Source: Tubiluchus corallicola
Lineage: Eukaryota; Priapulida; Priapulimorpha; Priapulimorphida; Tubiluchidae
Length of the DNA: 64,000 nt
Assembly: GCA_030141605.1 (NCBI GenBank)
Contig: JAQGDQ010000037.1
Span: forward strand, 5,001-69,000
Direction of reading: 5' to 3'
Shown here: in pieces, positions 27,409 to 38,845 of the stretch
Numbering within the stretch: position 1 is the stretch's first letter
Layout of the letters: each line of letters begins with the position of its first letter
The notes under the pieces: generated by a model
Databases searched by the model: none
Seen by the model: the letters and a program-made list of their open reading frames with translations, nothing else
Told to the model about the DNA's origin: nothing
Position numbers and translations under genes: made by a program

Positions 27409-27705
27409 AGATTCGAGGCTACAGCTTCGGCGACGGCACCATTTGCGGTGATCTATACATCAAACGAAAGATCTCGATCAAGTGTCGTGCCATTGGGGGT
27501 TTATTTTTCTAATCGGGCCCACCGCGAGGAACGGAGGGTGAAAAACCTCCAAAAATGGCCATTTTTTTGCAAAATTTATACGTCTGAGATCTGGAGAACG
27601 GGGAACGGGAAAGGGCCATGAGTGGTGCTGGCTATGGATAGATAGCCCGTTCAGCAGTGGGTGTAGTAGGCATATATAGAATTCGCGAGAGGGCCACGGC
27701 GTCCC
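27409..27705 (+). repeat. TA-run-associated element, copy 2
   Basis: It begins AGATTCGAGGCTACAG directly after a TATATA run (27390-27408) and is collinear with 15222-15525: ACATCAAACGAAAG, GTGTCGTGCCATTGGGGG, GGGCCCACCGCGAGGA, CCTCCAAAAATGG, GAGATCTGGAGAACGGG, TAGCCCGTTCAGC. Identity is about 90% by eye. No poly-A tail, inverted ends or tRNA-like head was found, so the class is unknown. Confidence 0.7.
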
Positions 27706-27868
27706 GTAACGGAAATGAATTTATGATAGTTTGGTTGAAAAGCTTTACGTAACTGTTAAATGAAAAGCAAGTTAATAATTATATATCAATTCCTTTATAT
27801 GTCAAGAGTAATTTTTTCATAAACATTGCTGGTAGCATAATATTTGGCAATAGCATCTATATATTAAT

Positions 27869-27869
<1 letters not shown>

Positions 27870-27902
<33 letters not shown>

Positions 27903-28170
27903 TGCAGTGGTATGGTGTGGTGCAGTGTGGTGTGATGTGGTGGAGTGGTATGGTGTGGGTGGTGTGATGTGTAGGTGGTATGGTGTGGTGCGGTGTGGTG
28001 TGATGTGGTGGAGTGGTATGGTGTGGGTGGTGTGGTGTGGTGTGTAGGTGGGTGGGTGGTGTGGTGCAGTGTGGTGTTATGGTGTGGTGCTGTGCGGTGT
28101 GATGTGGTGGAGTGGTATGGTGTGGTGCAGTGTGGTGTGATGAGGTGGAGTGGTGTGGTGTGGGTTTTGT
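27870..28170. repeat. GT run followed by a TGGTGTGG minisatellite
   Basis: A GT run of about 32 bases leads into about 270 bp of irregular TGGTGTGGTGCAGTG units. One strand is very G-rich. It may be an expansion product of the GT run. Confidence 0.9.
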
Positions 28171-28249
28171 GTTGATTTGTGCACAAAATTCTTTTTGTGG
28201 GGTTTGGCTAGTCTATATATTAATATTCTTGGTATGGGCTTTATATATA

Positions 28250-28425
28250 AGATTCGAGGCTACAGCTTCGACGACGGCACCATTAGCGGCGATCTATACA
28301 TCAAACGAAAGGTCTTGATCTAGTGTCGTGCCATTGGGGGTTTATTTTTCGAATCGGGCCCACCGGGAGGAACGGGGGGGGGGCGAAAAACCTCCAAAAA
28401 TGGCCATTTTTCGGCCGTTTTTGCA
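28250..28425 (+). repeat. TA-run-associated element, copy 3, 3'-truncated
   Basis: It again starts AGATTCGAGGCTACAG right after TTATATATA and follows the other copies as far as GGCCATTTTTCGGCCGTTTTTG, then stops. The left boundary is identical in all three copies and the right boundary varies, as for elements copied from their 3' end or inserted at one fixed end. Confidence 0.65.
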
Positions 28426-28619
28426 AATAGTTTGTTATTATACAAGCAGTGCAGTCCCTGGACTTGCTTGGAATTAATCATCTGTGACAATTTTGATTTC
28501 TATTTTGAAAAATGTCAATGAACACTAATAACAGGACTGTTTAAAATTGACAAGCGGTTGTTGTGAGATTGATGTTAGACTCATATTAACTGTTTTTGCT
28601 TGTTGGTAAGGTTAAATTT

Positions 28620-28960
28620 TTGTGTGGACATTGCGTGAATGCTTCGCCTAAAGCTACGACTGCATGTGCACGAAATGCGTAATGCGTGATCTGTGAACCG
28701 TAATGCGTGATGCGTGATCTGTGAACCATAATATGTAATGCGTGATCTGTGAACCGTAACGCGTGATGCGTATTAACTGCTCTGATGTCTCCGTAAACGG
28801 ACAGGTTTCGTGTGTACATTGCGTTGATGCTTCGCGTAAAGCTACGACTGCATGTGCACGTAATGCGTGATCTGTGAACCGTAATGCGTAATGCGTGATC
28901 TGTGAACCGTAATGCGTAATGCGTATTGACTGTTCTAATGTGTCCATAAACGCCATGTGT
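28620..28960. repeat. Direct repeat block with ATGCGTGATCTGTGAACC words
   Basis: Two larger units (from about 28628 and 28815) share GCTTCGC.TAAAGCTACGACTGCATG and are followed by several copies of AATGCGTGATCTGTGAACCG. The short word is the reverse complement of the ACAGATCACGCAT part of the array at 29465-31080, so the two blocks are inverted relative to each other. Confidence 0.8.
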
Positions 28961-29464
28961 ATTAACAAAATTCATGGTACTCTTTCTGCCACTGTTGATC
29001 GCTATTCCTGAAAATTGGAAGCAATAATTTTTGGAAACCATGTCTCTGTAGAAATTTAAGCCGGATAATTACAGCTGTGGCATTAGCTTATTATTGTACT
29101 ATTAGAGGAAAAAATTCAAAAGAAAGAACAGGCTTTGTGTGCACAACATTTTGCAGGGGAGAGAATAATATGGCAGGTTTCATCATTAATTTCAGTGAAA
29201 AAAACTGCAGTTAGATGCACAACTACATGCTTCTTCCACCTCTCAAAACTCAAATAGAAAAACTATTATTGTTTATAGGTCCTGAGGTGATCTAAACTCA
29301 CCTAATTAAAATTTGCAGAAAGCTAAAGAGCTAAAATGGTCACCGGAAACTTGAAAAGTGACTATAATCACCCAGGCAACGGTATATTGCGTATTGCTGC
29401 GCGATGCGTACTCGGATGATAATAATCACGTTCGAATGAGTACGCATCACGCATCACGGATTAC
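28961..29464. other. Spacer between two inverted repeat blocks; no gene
   Basis: There is no coding signal. The right part (29380-29470) contains GCGATGCGTACTC facing GAGTACGCATC, a short inverted repeat that leads into the array. Confidence 0.4.
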
Positions 29465-31080
29465 GCATTGCGTACACATGGAAACACTTTTACATGTTTA
29501 AATACAAACTGTTGTAGATGCATCATGCATTTCACACACATGGAAACACTTCTACATGTTTAAATACAAACTGTCGTATACGCATTACAGATCACGCATG
29601 ACACATTACATACACATGGAAACACTTCTACATGTTTAAATACAAACTGTTGTATACGCATTACAGATCACGCATCACACATTACATACACATGGAAACA
29701 CTTCTACATGTTTAAATACAAACTGTTGTACACGCATTACAGATCACACATCATGCATTACATACACATGGAAACACTTCTACATGTTTAAATACAAACT
29801 GTTGTACACGCATTTCATGCATCATGCATTTCACACACATGGAAACACTTCTACATGTTTAAATACAAACTGTCGTAGATGCATTACACATTACGTACAC
29901 ATGGAAACACTTCTACATGTTTAAATACAAACTGTCGTAGATGCATCACACATTACGTACACATGGAAACACTTCTACATGTTTAAATACAAACTGTCGT
30001 ATACGCATTACAGATCACGCATCACGCATTACATACACATGGAAACACTTCTACATGTTTCAATACAAACTGTCGTATACGCATTACAGATCACGCATCA
30101 CGCATTACATACACATGGAAACACTTCTACATGTTTCAATACAAACTGTCGTATAAGCATTACAGATCACGCATCATGCATTACATACACATGGAAACAC
30201 TTCTACATGTTTCAATACAAACTGTCGTATACGCATTACAGATCACGCATTACGTACACATGGAAACACTTGTACATGTTTAAATACAAACTGTCGTATA
30301 CGCATTACAGATCACGCATCACGCATTACGTACACATGGAAACACTTCGACATGTTTCAAAACAAACTGTCGTATACGCTTTACAGATCACGCATCACGC
30401 ATTACGTACACATGGAAACACTTCTACATGTTTCAAAACAACTGTCGTACATGCATTACAGATCACGCATCACGCATTACATACACATGGAAACACTTCT
30501 ACATGTTTAAATACAAACTGTCGTATACGCATTACAGATCACGCATCACGCACACATGGAAACACTTCTACATGTTTCAAAACAACTGTCGTACATGCAT
30601 TACAGATCACGCATCACGCATTACATACACATGGAAACACTTCTACATGTTTCAATACAAACTGTCGTATACGCATTACAGATCACGCATCACGCACACA
30701 TGGAAACACCTCTACATGTTTCAATACAAACTGTCGTATACGCATTACAGATCATGCATCACGCATTACGTACACATGGAAACACTTCTACATGTTTAAA
30801 TACAAACTGTCGTATATGCATTACAGATCACGCATCACACATTACGTACACATGGAAACACTTCTACATGTTTCAATACAAACTGTCGTATACGCATTAC
30901 AGATCACACATCACGCATTACGTACACATGGAAACACTTCTACATGTTTCAATACAAACTGCCGCACACGCATTACAGATCACGCATCACGCACACATGG
31001 AAACACTTCTACATGTTTAAATACAAACTGTCGTATACGCATTACAGATCACGCATCACGCACTACGCACACGTGGAGAC
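29465..31080. repeat. Tandem array, 76-bp unit, 22 copies
   Basis: I count 22 occurrences of CATGGAAACAC. The full unit runs through ACATGTTTAAATACAAACTG, TCGTATACGCATTACAGATC, ACGCATCACGCATTACATA. Some units are shorter because ATCACGCATTACG modules are lost. The plus strand has no stop in any frame of most units, so a 400-codon open frame exists. Because 76 is not a multiple of three, that frame reads the unit in three phases and gives no consistent protein repeat, so I treat it as an artefact. Confidence 0.95.
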
Positions 31081-33107
31081 GTACCTTAACAGCAATACTA
31101 TTTTTCCAGTTCTTTCGTACACACACACAATTCTCCAAATACGCCACACTTTTTTGTTTTGGAAATTTTGGAAGCACATAAAAATAATAACATGGAAACA
31201 ACGCATTTTATTAGAAATCACATCGGCTGGAGCTTAGATTATTTATGTCTCCAATTGGTACTTTGTTTAAAATGTAATTAAGCTTCGTAATTAAAATGTA
31301 ATTAAGCCACGTTTTGATAGTGAGATTGAAGCATTAAAACAAAATTCGTAATTTTAAGATAGGTTAAACAATATAGGTTAAAATATAGCACCTCAGGACT
31401 CTGCAAAAAATGTGCAGATAGTAGTACAAAAACTTTAACTTTATCATACTATAAGTTTTGTGTATTTCACAATAGTTGGCAATATTTGCAACTATGCAAA
31501 AACATTCACCTATAAGCAGCTAGTAAAGCTATCTAAAGTCAAGGTTTACTGCACTAATAAAAGGTTATTTAATTTCAACTAAACTGTAACAATTTTTCTC
31601 TGTCAGTTAATATGCCTGTTAACATAAAAGAATTTATCCCCATTAGGCTAGCTGCGAAAAAAATGTTTCTGTCTTACCTCATGAACTCAAAACATGTCAG
31701 TAGGAAGGGAGGAAATTTAAAAAAAAATTGTAAAGCTTTGGGAATGCTTAAAGCTGAATAGTGGAATATTTGAAATCACTTGAAATCAAAGTTTGGCTAT
31801 TTTACACAGGTTTGCAGTCATGTTTTAAATTTTTTCAATACACATTTTTTCGCACTTTGTTTTTCAGTTTTTTGTTTGGCATTAATGAATTGTCATATAG
31901 TTATCGATCGTTGTATAGTCTCTTTTATGTATGGCATGAACACATGTCCTGATAATTATGGTGTAAGTGGCAACATTGCTCAGCCGTTAATATGCTGATT
32001 TGGCAAAAAAACGATACTTACTATACTATACTATATACTATATATACTATAGCCTCCAATACTATAACCAATACAGGATCGTACAAAACGGCAACCGTGG
32101 CCAAGAATTATCCATAGAAAAGCATGGCCGTGTCCTTGCCGAAATGATAATTATTGCATTTTACATTTCAAATTTAAAAAATCTGCTTTATGTGACTGCA
32201 TTAGGTAAGTATATGAAGGTACAAAAAAAATAAAAAATTCCCAGCTGGGTGTTGGATAAAAAAATATTACCCGGTCGATTAGATGGAAACAGAAGTATTT
32301 TTCTGATATGCCTTATTAGTATTTTGACTATGAAATATAAAAAAGTCTTTTAATAAGTGAAGGTTAGGAAAAAATGGTTTGCATTATTATAAATACCAGC
32401 AAACTTATTTTATTGTAACACTCCAAGTGACAAGATTAGTGAATTTTCATATGTAGTTCAAAAGACTCGCCTTAAAATTTTATATTACCTGCATTTTACA
32501 TTACACAGAATTGGTGTTTCGAGTAGACTCAGTAGAGCCATATAACATTTGAAAATTTAAACTCAAAGTGCTAAAGGCAACACTTTAACAGTTGGTCGTT
32601 TATTAAGAAATCAGTTCTGTTAGTGCATAAATTTGTTATGTAACATAGGGTCATCTGGAAAAAAACATTCTCCAAACTAATTAACTAATTTATTGTCCTT
32701 CATCTTAGTAGAGGCACTTGTAAAGGAGACCCATATCGTCATGTAGTCCAGTTTCTCCTCTTTCCAAAGAGTATAAATTTTACTCCCAATAACCCCAAAA
32801 AGTGCTGTCAGGATATTTTTGACACATTTTGTTCCTCCAGGAAAGGCGGATGAAACACCTCCAAAAATGACAGATTTTGTTCATTGCTGGAACACCCTGT
32901 TCAAGAAAATCCTAGCGACTCTTGGTAGAGGTATTGAAAGGAAATTTATATAGCTCTCTCAGGAAACAAGAAAAACCAAGCTAAACAAAGACATGAGTCT
33001 CTTTTACAAATATTTCTAATAGGATGAATGGCTATAAGTTAGTTTGAGGGAACATTTTTTCTGATCAATTCTGTATATGAAAACACTTAACTTATCACAT
33101 AATATAC
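31081..33107. other. AT-rich region, no firm gene
   Basis: No exon is supported. A stretch at 32850-33020 (ACACCTCCAAAAATGAC and following) weakly recalls parts of the repeats at 15.1-15.7 kb. An open stretch ending at a strong GTAAGTA donor near 32207 is discussed under rejected items. Confidence 0.4.
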
Positions 33108-33227
33108 CTTAGTAGGTGAAAGAAGTTCCCAGGTAAATGTCCATGCAGCAGCGGAAACCTGGGCAGAAGTTAACCACGTGTTAATGTCCTTTTGGTGGCT
33201 AATATCACTGTAGAATTGTGTAACAGC
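33108..33227 (-). CDS. Isolated exon resembling the N-terminal exon of importin-13
   Basis: A 120-base exon of 40 codons is flanked by TTTTTAG and GTATAT on the minus strand and is open only in phase 0. It contains VTQFYSDI, INTWLTSAQVS and AWTFTWELLSPTK. The order Q-(F/Y)-Y-x-D, WL-x-x-AQVS, AW-x-F-x-W-x-LL-x-P-x-K is that of the first HEAT-repeat helices of importin-13 (IPO13), a Ran-dependent karyopherin-beta that imports and exports cargo. The next exon (family VPEIQYFGA) should lie at lower coordinates but was not seen, and no start exon was seen at higher coordinates. The BEL element at 33363 sits 136 bp before the acceptor, so it would be in intron 1. It is a real exon of a gene with very long introns, or an orphaned gene fragment. 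Confidence 0.55.
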
Positions 33228-33362
33228 CTAAAAAGCGTAATAAATTTTATTCTAAACTGCAGGAGTTGGGTAATGTATCAGCTTTAAGAAAATAAATAAA
33301 TGGTTTTGCATATTCAGTTCAATGTGCATCCATAAAAAATTTTAATCTTAAACTACAACACG

Positions 33363-33702
33363 TGGACAAAAGAAAATCATTTTTAATTATTCTAAATCTA
33401 AATTTATGTTGTATATTTATCCTAATTTCATCATACTTTTTTAGTTTTGGATAGTCCTGCCACCTTCAGGTGCTCTTGTTAAAATTGTTGAACTTTCTCT
33501 TTCCTGTTTAAATGTTCATTGGCTTCTACAGTCTTTATGAATGCATAATTTCTAAACCTGTTTTCACACCTAAATGATTTCACTTGTAGTTCTGGTCACT
33601 TGGTTTTCTGCTTTTCAACATGACACGACTTCACTGTTTATGTAGGCATTTCACAATAAAATCTTAAAAATAAATCTCAAGTTTTTTGGTTTCTTCAAAC
33701 CA
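33363..33702 (+). repeat. BEL/Pao 5' LTR
   Basis: 340 bp, TG...CA ends, preceded by ACACG. An AATAAA signal lies near its 3' end (33655). About 99% identical to the 3' LTR. Confidence 0.95.
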
Positions 33703-33735
33703 AAAGTTTGGTAGCAGAGAGTAGTTTTTGTGACC

Positions 33736-34278
33736 ATGCCTACAACAGGACAAAAAGGTGCAGTTGATACTTCGTCAAAAGATGGTGAAGAAAGCAAAAA
33801 CAGTGAAGCAAGTGGAGGACAGTCCAGTGAAAGGATTGGTGACCGAGTCAAAGCCTTGAAAAAGGAAAAAATGGCTGCAAAACAACAGTTTACAAAGCAG
33901 ATCAACCGGTTTGGAGTCATTCTATGGGAACAGGAGGATTTACAGTTAATAAAACAGCATTGGGAGCAGATGGATCTGAATTACTGCACTCTGGATGATG
34001 TTGATATGATTGAGAAAATGGAACAAGAAATGGAAAAGCTGAACGAGATTTTTGAAAAAGCATCAAATGATTATCAACAGAAGTTGAAAATGATTAATGG
34101 TAATAAAAAACAACCAGTGCAGTTACACTCGTCTGCTGTCAGTCAAGAGCCGGAGGAACCATCCATTGGTAGGGATTTGTGGAAGCAATTGAAAAGAGTT
34201 AGCATTCCAATGTTTTCCGGAGATGTGAAAGAATATGAGAACTGGAAAGCTTACTTGCAAAGAACTGAGCCAAGCTGA
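33736..34278 (+). pseudogene. BEL/Pao gag N-terminal part
   Basis: The open frame starts at ATG 33736, 33 bp after the 5' LTR, and runs 180 codons. It is highly charged, with a coiled-coil-like region (residues about 85-120, rich in E, K and M) and a FSGDVKEYENWKAY motif near its end, typical of BEL/Pao Gag before the capsid-like part. Gag would assemble the intracellular particle that holds the element RNA. The frame is cut where the internal deletion joins it to integrase sequence in another frame (about 34255-34266), so it has lost the nucleocapsid. Confidence 0.8.
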
Positions 34279-35614
34279 ATCAACTGTCATCGGAAATATG
34301 CAGAAGACAGCATTTGCTGAAGAATACTCAAAGTTGGAAAGTGGAAAGCAGTTACCGCCATCAAGCAAACTATTGCGGCTAAATCCCAAAATTGATGAAG
34401 ATGGTCTCCTGCGATGTCATGGACGTCTGGAACACGCCGAATTTCTATCGTATGACACACGGTACCCCATAATCTTACCACGGAAAAACTGGGTGACACA
34501 TTTGATTGTGAAGCACCATCATGACAAAGGCAAACATGTTGCTGGAATTAACCAGACATTGTGTTCCTTGTCAAGCAAATTCTGGGTTATGGCTGGTCGA
34601 GAAGAGATTCGCGACTGTGAAAAGTCTTGTCTTCAGTGCCGACTACGGAAGGCTAAAGCTGCAACACAAATTATGGCACCATTACCTCAACACCGCATTG
34701 CACCTTCAATGAGAGCCTTTACGAGAACGGCTGTAGACTTTGCTGGTCCATTCTTCACAAAGCAAGGATGTGGAAAAGCTCGCTTGAAAAGATACTTATG
34801 CCTTTTCACTTGTACTGCTACAAGAGCTGTACATTTGGAAGTAGCTTACGGATTAGACACGGATTCATTCTTAAATGCTTTCCACAGGTTCACAAATCGT
34901 CGAGGGATGCCACAGCAAATGATCTCCGATAATGGAACTAATTTTGTTGGCTCAGATCGAGAGCTAAGAGAACTAGTAAATGAGTTTAACCAAGGAAAAA
35001 TCACCAAAGTAACAGGAGTGGAGTGGCTGTTTATTCCACCGATGGCACCTCACTTTGGTGGAGTCCACGAATCAATGATCAAGTCTGCAAAGAAAGCCAT
35101 CACTGCAATTCTAGGCAATGCTGACATAACAGACGAGGAACTAACTACTGCCTTCACTGGAGCAGAGGCACTCATTAACTCGAGGCCACTAACATACCAA
35201 TCAGCTGACGTACAGGATACCATTCCTTTAACTCCAAATCATTTTCTGTTTGGTCAAATGGGCGGGCAGTTTGCCCCAGAAGCACTGGACTCAACTGCAT
35301 ACCATCCTAGGAAAAGATGGAGACGAGTGCAAGAGTTAGTCCATCATTTCTGGAGAAGATGGTTAAAAGAATGGTTACCAGAGCTAAGCCCAAGAAACAA
35401 ATGACGCCGTCAGCAACCCGAGGTTTTAGTTGGCGATGTGGTTTTAGTTGTAGATCCAGCAACTACTAGAGGAAACTGGCCTCTTGGGCGAATCGTCAAA
35501 ACCTATCCAGGGCAAGATGGTCATGTAAGAGTTGCAAAAATTCAAGTTGGCAATCAACAAATGACGAGACCAATTTCCAAAATCTGCATCCTGGAATCGT
35601 GTGGTGATGGTTGA
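34267..35614 (+). pseudogene. BEL/Pao integrase region, one internal stop
   Basis: The frame contains the linker after RNase H, an HHCC zinc finger (HHHDKGKHVAG and CLQCR), and the DDE core with its three acidic positions visible in TAVDFAGPFF, ISDNGTNFVG and GGVHESMIKSAKK, followed by NSRPLTY and PNHFLFGQ. An in-frame TGA at 35402 interrupts the protein; the same frame continues with VLVGDVVLVVDP and a C-terminal domain to a stop near 35614. The enzyme would insert element cDNA into the host genome. With no reverse transcriptase upstream and with this stop, the copy is not autonomous. Confidence 0.9.
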
Positions 35615-35633
35615 CACATCACGAGGGGGAGGA

Positions 35634-35973
35634 TGGACAAAAGAAAATCATTTTTAATTATTCTAAATCTAAATTTATGTTGTATATTTATCCTAATTTC
35701 ATCATACTTTTTTAGTTTTGGATAGTGCTGCCACCTTCAGGTGCTCTTGTTAAAATTGTTGAACTTTCTCTTTCCTGTTTAAATGTTCATTGGCTTCTAT
35801 AGTCTTTATGAATGCATAATTTCTAAACCTGTTTTCACACCTAAATGATTTCACTTGTAGTTCTGGTCACTTGGTTTTCTGCTTTTCAACATGACACGAC
35901 TTCACTGTTTATGTAGGCATTTCAGAATAAAATCTTAAAAATAAATCTCAAGTTTTTTGGTTTCTTCAAACCA
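35634..35973 (+). repeat. BEL/Pao 3' LTR
   Basis: 340 bp, preceded by a purine-rich tract (GAGGGGGAGGA) and followed by ACACG. It differs from the 5' LTR at about three positions. Confidence 0.95.
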
Positions 35974-35978
35974 ACACG

Positions 35979-37639
35979 TACAATATTGATTCAATTTTGC
36001 ATTTTAGATTGCAGCAAATTGGAAACAAATGGCAAAAGTTGCGTTATTACTAAATTTAAAGTCCTAAAGCCCATATAACTTAAAGAAGAAAGCTGATGCT
36101 GACGCAATAGGAAACGTATTTAGTATATAGGAATAATAGCAATAAAATACAGCTAAATCTGATAACTACATCCTACACTTTTGTTTTAGACGCATAACAT
36201 CTACAGCTTAACAGTAACACGAATCAGTATCCCTTCACCTGTCATGTCTCTCAGCTTTCAGCTAAAGCTTAAACATTTATTTAGCTTACGAAAATGCTTA
36301 GCTTAAAGTTATAAAATATTGTTTGGAGAATTGTAACAGCTCTATTGCGACCTTAATTTAAACTTGAAGTTAGAAGAAACTGCCACAGGCAGATGGTCTG
36401 GCATTGCAATACAGGTTACAACATCTACTTTCATAGCCTCTCTTTCCTCAATACACACTCAGTTATGGTCAAGCAGACCTAGGGAGAAGGTAGAAATTTC
36501 TGATCGGGCGGTACATGCTCGAAGATTACCGACATAAGAAAGACTGGAACTCAGAATTACTGGATCCGCAACAAAGGGCCATCCATATCCGTCCACTCCC
36601 TAAATCCATTTTCACCAGAGCTAGTGACAACGATTTGTTGTGCAACTGGCTGTTAGTCTAAACTTGCTAAATATGCAAACATATTTTTACACAAACATGT
36701 ATGGCTTATGGCCGTAACCAATTGTGCCTTCCATGTTGAAGTATATGCTAATTTATTTAACGAAAATATATCGTTCAGTCATATGTTCCTTGCAGCCAAC
36801 GACAGTGAATAAATAATAAAATATTATTCATAATTTCAAATGCAATGCAACAAAAAAATTATAAAAACGGATTTAACAGAGTGATGGACACACAATTATC
36901 TCGTACATTTTCAATATTTTCTATGGTAAATTCTATTGAATCCATTTATCGTGTTCAAATACTTTAAGCCACTTTGTGATAAAATCGGAATTTATTAAGC
37001 AAGAAGTTTATCGTTAAATGCACGAAAATGTTGAAAACTACATTTCTCCAAGTAAGCTGCCATTTTATAAAAGCTGAACTACGAAACGCTCCCACAATTG
37101 TTGGAGAATACGCACATTTTGCTACGACTTGATTACTCAAAGCTGAGTCTGACTTGTGACTAAACTGATTAGAGATTACTGACTAGTATTGCAAATATCT
37201 GATTTACTGGCAATTATTAATTAATGTAATGACAAATATTATAAATGTACTACATGCAAACATTGATGCAAAAAAACATTGTGTAAACAGTTATTGAGGC
37301 ACAAATATTGCTTTCCAAATACACCCAAACCAAATCGTTTGCAGCATACAGTAACAACTTGAGGATCAAGTTGCCTGATATTACTAAAACATTATCATCA
37401 ATGTTTATAAATCGGCTATAGATATATTTATTTAAATGAATTGTGTAGCAGTGACTGCAATGTCTGTAACACAAAGTGGAATTTTGCAGGTTTGAGCAAG
37501 TTAACATGTCATGTTTTCTAGGAAACTCCTCTGCTTTTGAATGTATTCAATAATCATTATTTATTTCACATATCGTCCTTTGTCGGCAAAAGGCTCATTT
37601 TTTTCACATTATTGATCCGGCTGAAAATGGAATTAAAAT

Positions 37640-37674
<35 letters not shown>

Positions 37675-37869
37675 TATACTACATGCTACAACTATTACAA
37701 TTACTACTACGTGGTGGCGCTGCGGCGCAAAAACAGCAGTTTGTTTTTGGTTGAGCTCTGACAAAAATCATTAAATTCAACGTTCATACACAAAATGTAA
37801 ACGTTTATCTAAGCTTATTATAATTGATTATCATATGATGGAGACACGAGGATCGAAAAACCCCATAAG
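35979..37869. other. AT-rich region without a gene; ACT microsatellite
   Basis: No exon was recognised on either strand. An ACT trinucleotide run lies at 37640-37675. The rest is unremarkable. Confidence 0.4.
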
Positions 37870-37987
37870 TGTTGTGGAGATCGCTGGCATCAAGCAGAAT
37901 TGCATAGAACACCGCGGAATGTTCCGCCACCGATGTAACTCAGTTCCGCCTTGGTAACTCAGTGGACAGTTGTTTATTCAAGCAATA

Positions 37988-38845
37988 ATGGCAGAGCAGA
38001 TGGGCAAACTTATCAAGCTCCTCCGCCAGCAGATGGATCAGCAGGCGCAGCAACACAAAGAAGATATGGATCGGCAGAAAGAACAAATGGAGGGGCAGGC
38101 ACAGCAACACAGAGAGGATATGGATGCTATGAGGAAACTGCTTCAGACTAGAACTCTTGAAGAGAATTCCAGCTCAAGCGCCCACCTTCCACCTGCATCA
38201 ACACTTACAGCTGCCATTCCACCATTTGCTGCCTTTGATCCACTTTCTGAACTGTGGCCTGACTACTGGTCAAGATTTTGTATCTTCATGGCAGCCAACG
38301 CAGTGCCTGACCAACGCCAGGCTCAAGTTTTCCTAACAAATCAGTCTGCATGTGTTTACAAACAACTGGCAAATCTAGCGACACAACAGTCTCCGCCCAA
38401 GGATATCAAAGAACTGACAATTGATGAAATTGTCGACTTTATGAAGGAACAGTTTGACCCGAATCTTTTCATACTGCGTGAACGATTCAAGTTCTGGAGT
38501 AACATGCAAAGGAAGCCAGGCGAAACTCCCCATGAGTTAGCAGCCCACATTCGCCAAGATGCTGCTACATGTGATTTTCCTTCAATCTGAAACCCACTAG
38601 ATGAAGCTCTGAGACAGAGGTTCATATGCTCTATCAATAACGAAGCTGTTTTGAAGGCTATCTTCAAAATCAAGAAAGAAGAGCTGACTTTCGCCTGTGC
38701 TATCTAAATCACTGCAGAGACTGAAGACGCGGCAAAGGCTGTCAAGGAAACTGTTTACAGTCCCAAGCCCAGGCCCATCAACAAAGTCAAGACGAACCAG
38801 AACAAGGGTCAACGTAAGAACCAGCAGCAATCACAGTCCAACGAC
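37988..38845 (+). pseudogene. Gypsy gag
   Basis: Starts at ATG 37988 with a glutamine-rich coiled-coil segment containing two similar repeats (QQMDQQAQQHKEDMD and EQMEGQAQQHREDMD), then the capsid-type part with FDPLSELWPDYWSRF and ERFKFWSNMQRKPGETPHE. The frame is broken by TGA at 38588 and TAA at 38705, after which the same frame continues into the CCHC region. It formed the particle shell and RNA-binding part of the element. Confidence 0.85.

Larger units (their letters stand above)
33363..35973 (+). mobile_element. BEL/Pao LTR retrotransposon, internally deleted, young
   Basis: The two 340-bp LTRs (33363-33702 and 35634-35973) begin TGGACAAAAG and end CAAACCA, differ at about three positions by eye, and are flanked by the 5-bp duplication ACACG (33358-33362 and 35974-35978). 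A primer-binding-site candidate (TGGTAGCAGAGA) starts at 33709 and a polypurine tract precedes the 3' LTR. Inside are only the gag N-terminus and the integrase end of pol; protease, reverse transcriptase and most of RNase H are absent. The copy therefore cannot move alone, yet its LTR identity shows it moved recently, presumably using enzymes from an intact relative elsewhere. Confidence 0.95.

Noticed and set aside
27857-28186. His/Thr-rich and Val/Trp/Cys-rich open frames
   Set aside because: Products of the GT and TGGTGTGG repeats.
29465-31080. CRISPR-like regular spacing of repeats
   Set aside because: Units are contiguous with no unique spacers and the genome is animal, so this is a satellite-type array. 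The same applies to 17652-20308.
29979-31181. 400-codon open frame over the 76-bp array
   Set aside because: It exists because the repeat unit lacks stops; 76 bp is not a multiple of three, so the predicted protein cycles through three unrelated readings.
32000-32233. Open stretch with an acceptor-like CAATACAG near 32071 and a strong GTAAGTA donor near 32207
   Set aside because: The encoded sequence resembles no family I know, the 5' part is a TA-rich repeat and no partner exon was found; splice-like words alone are not enough.
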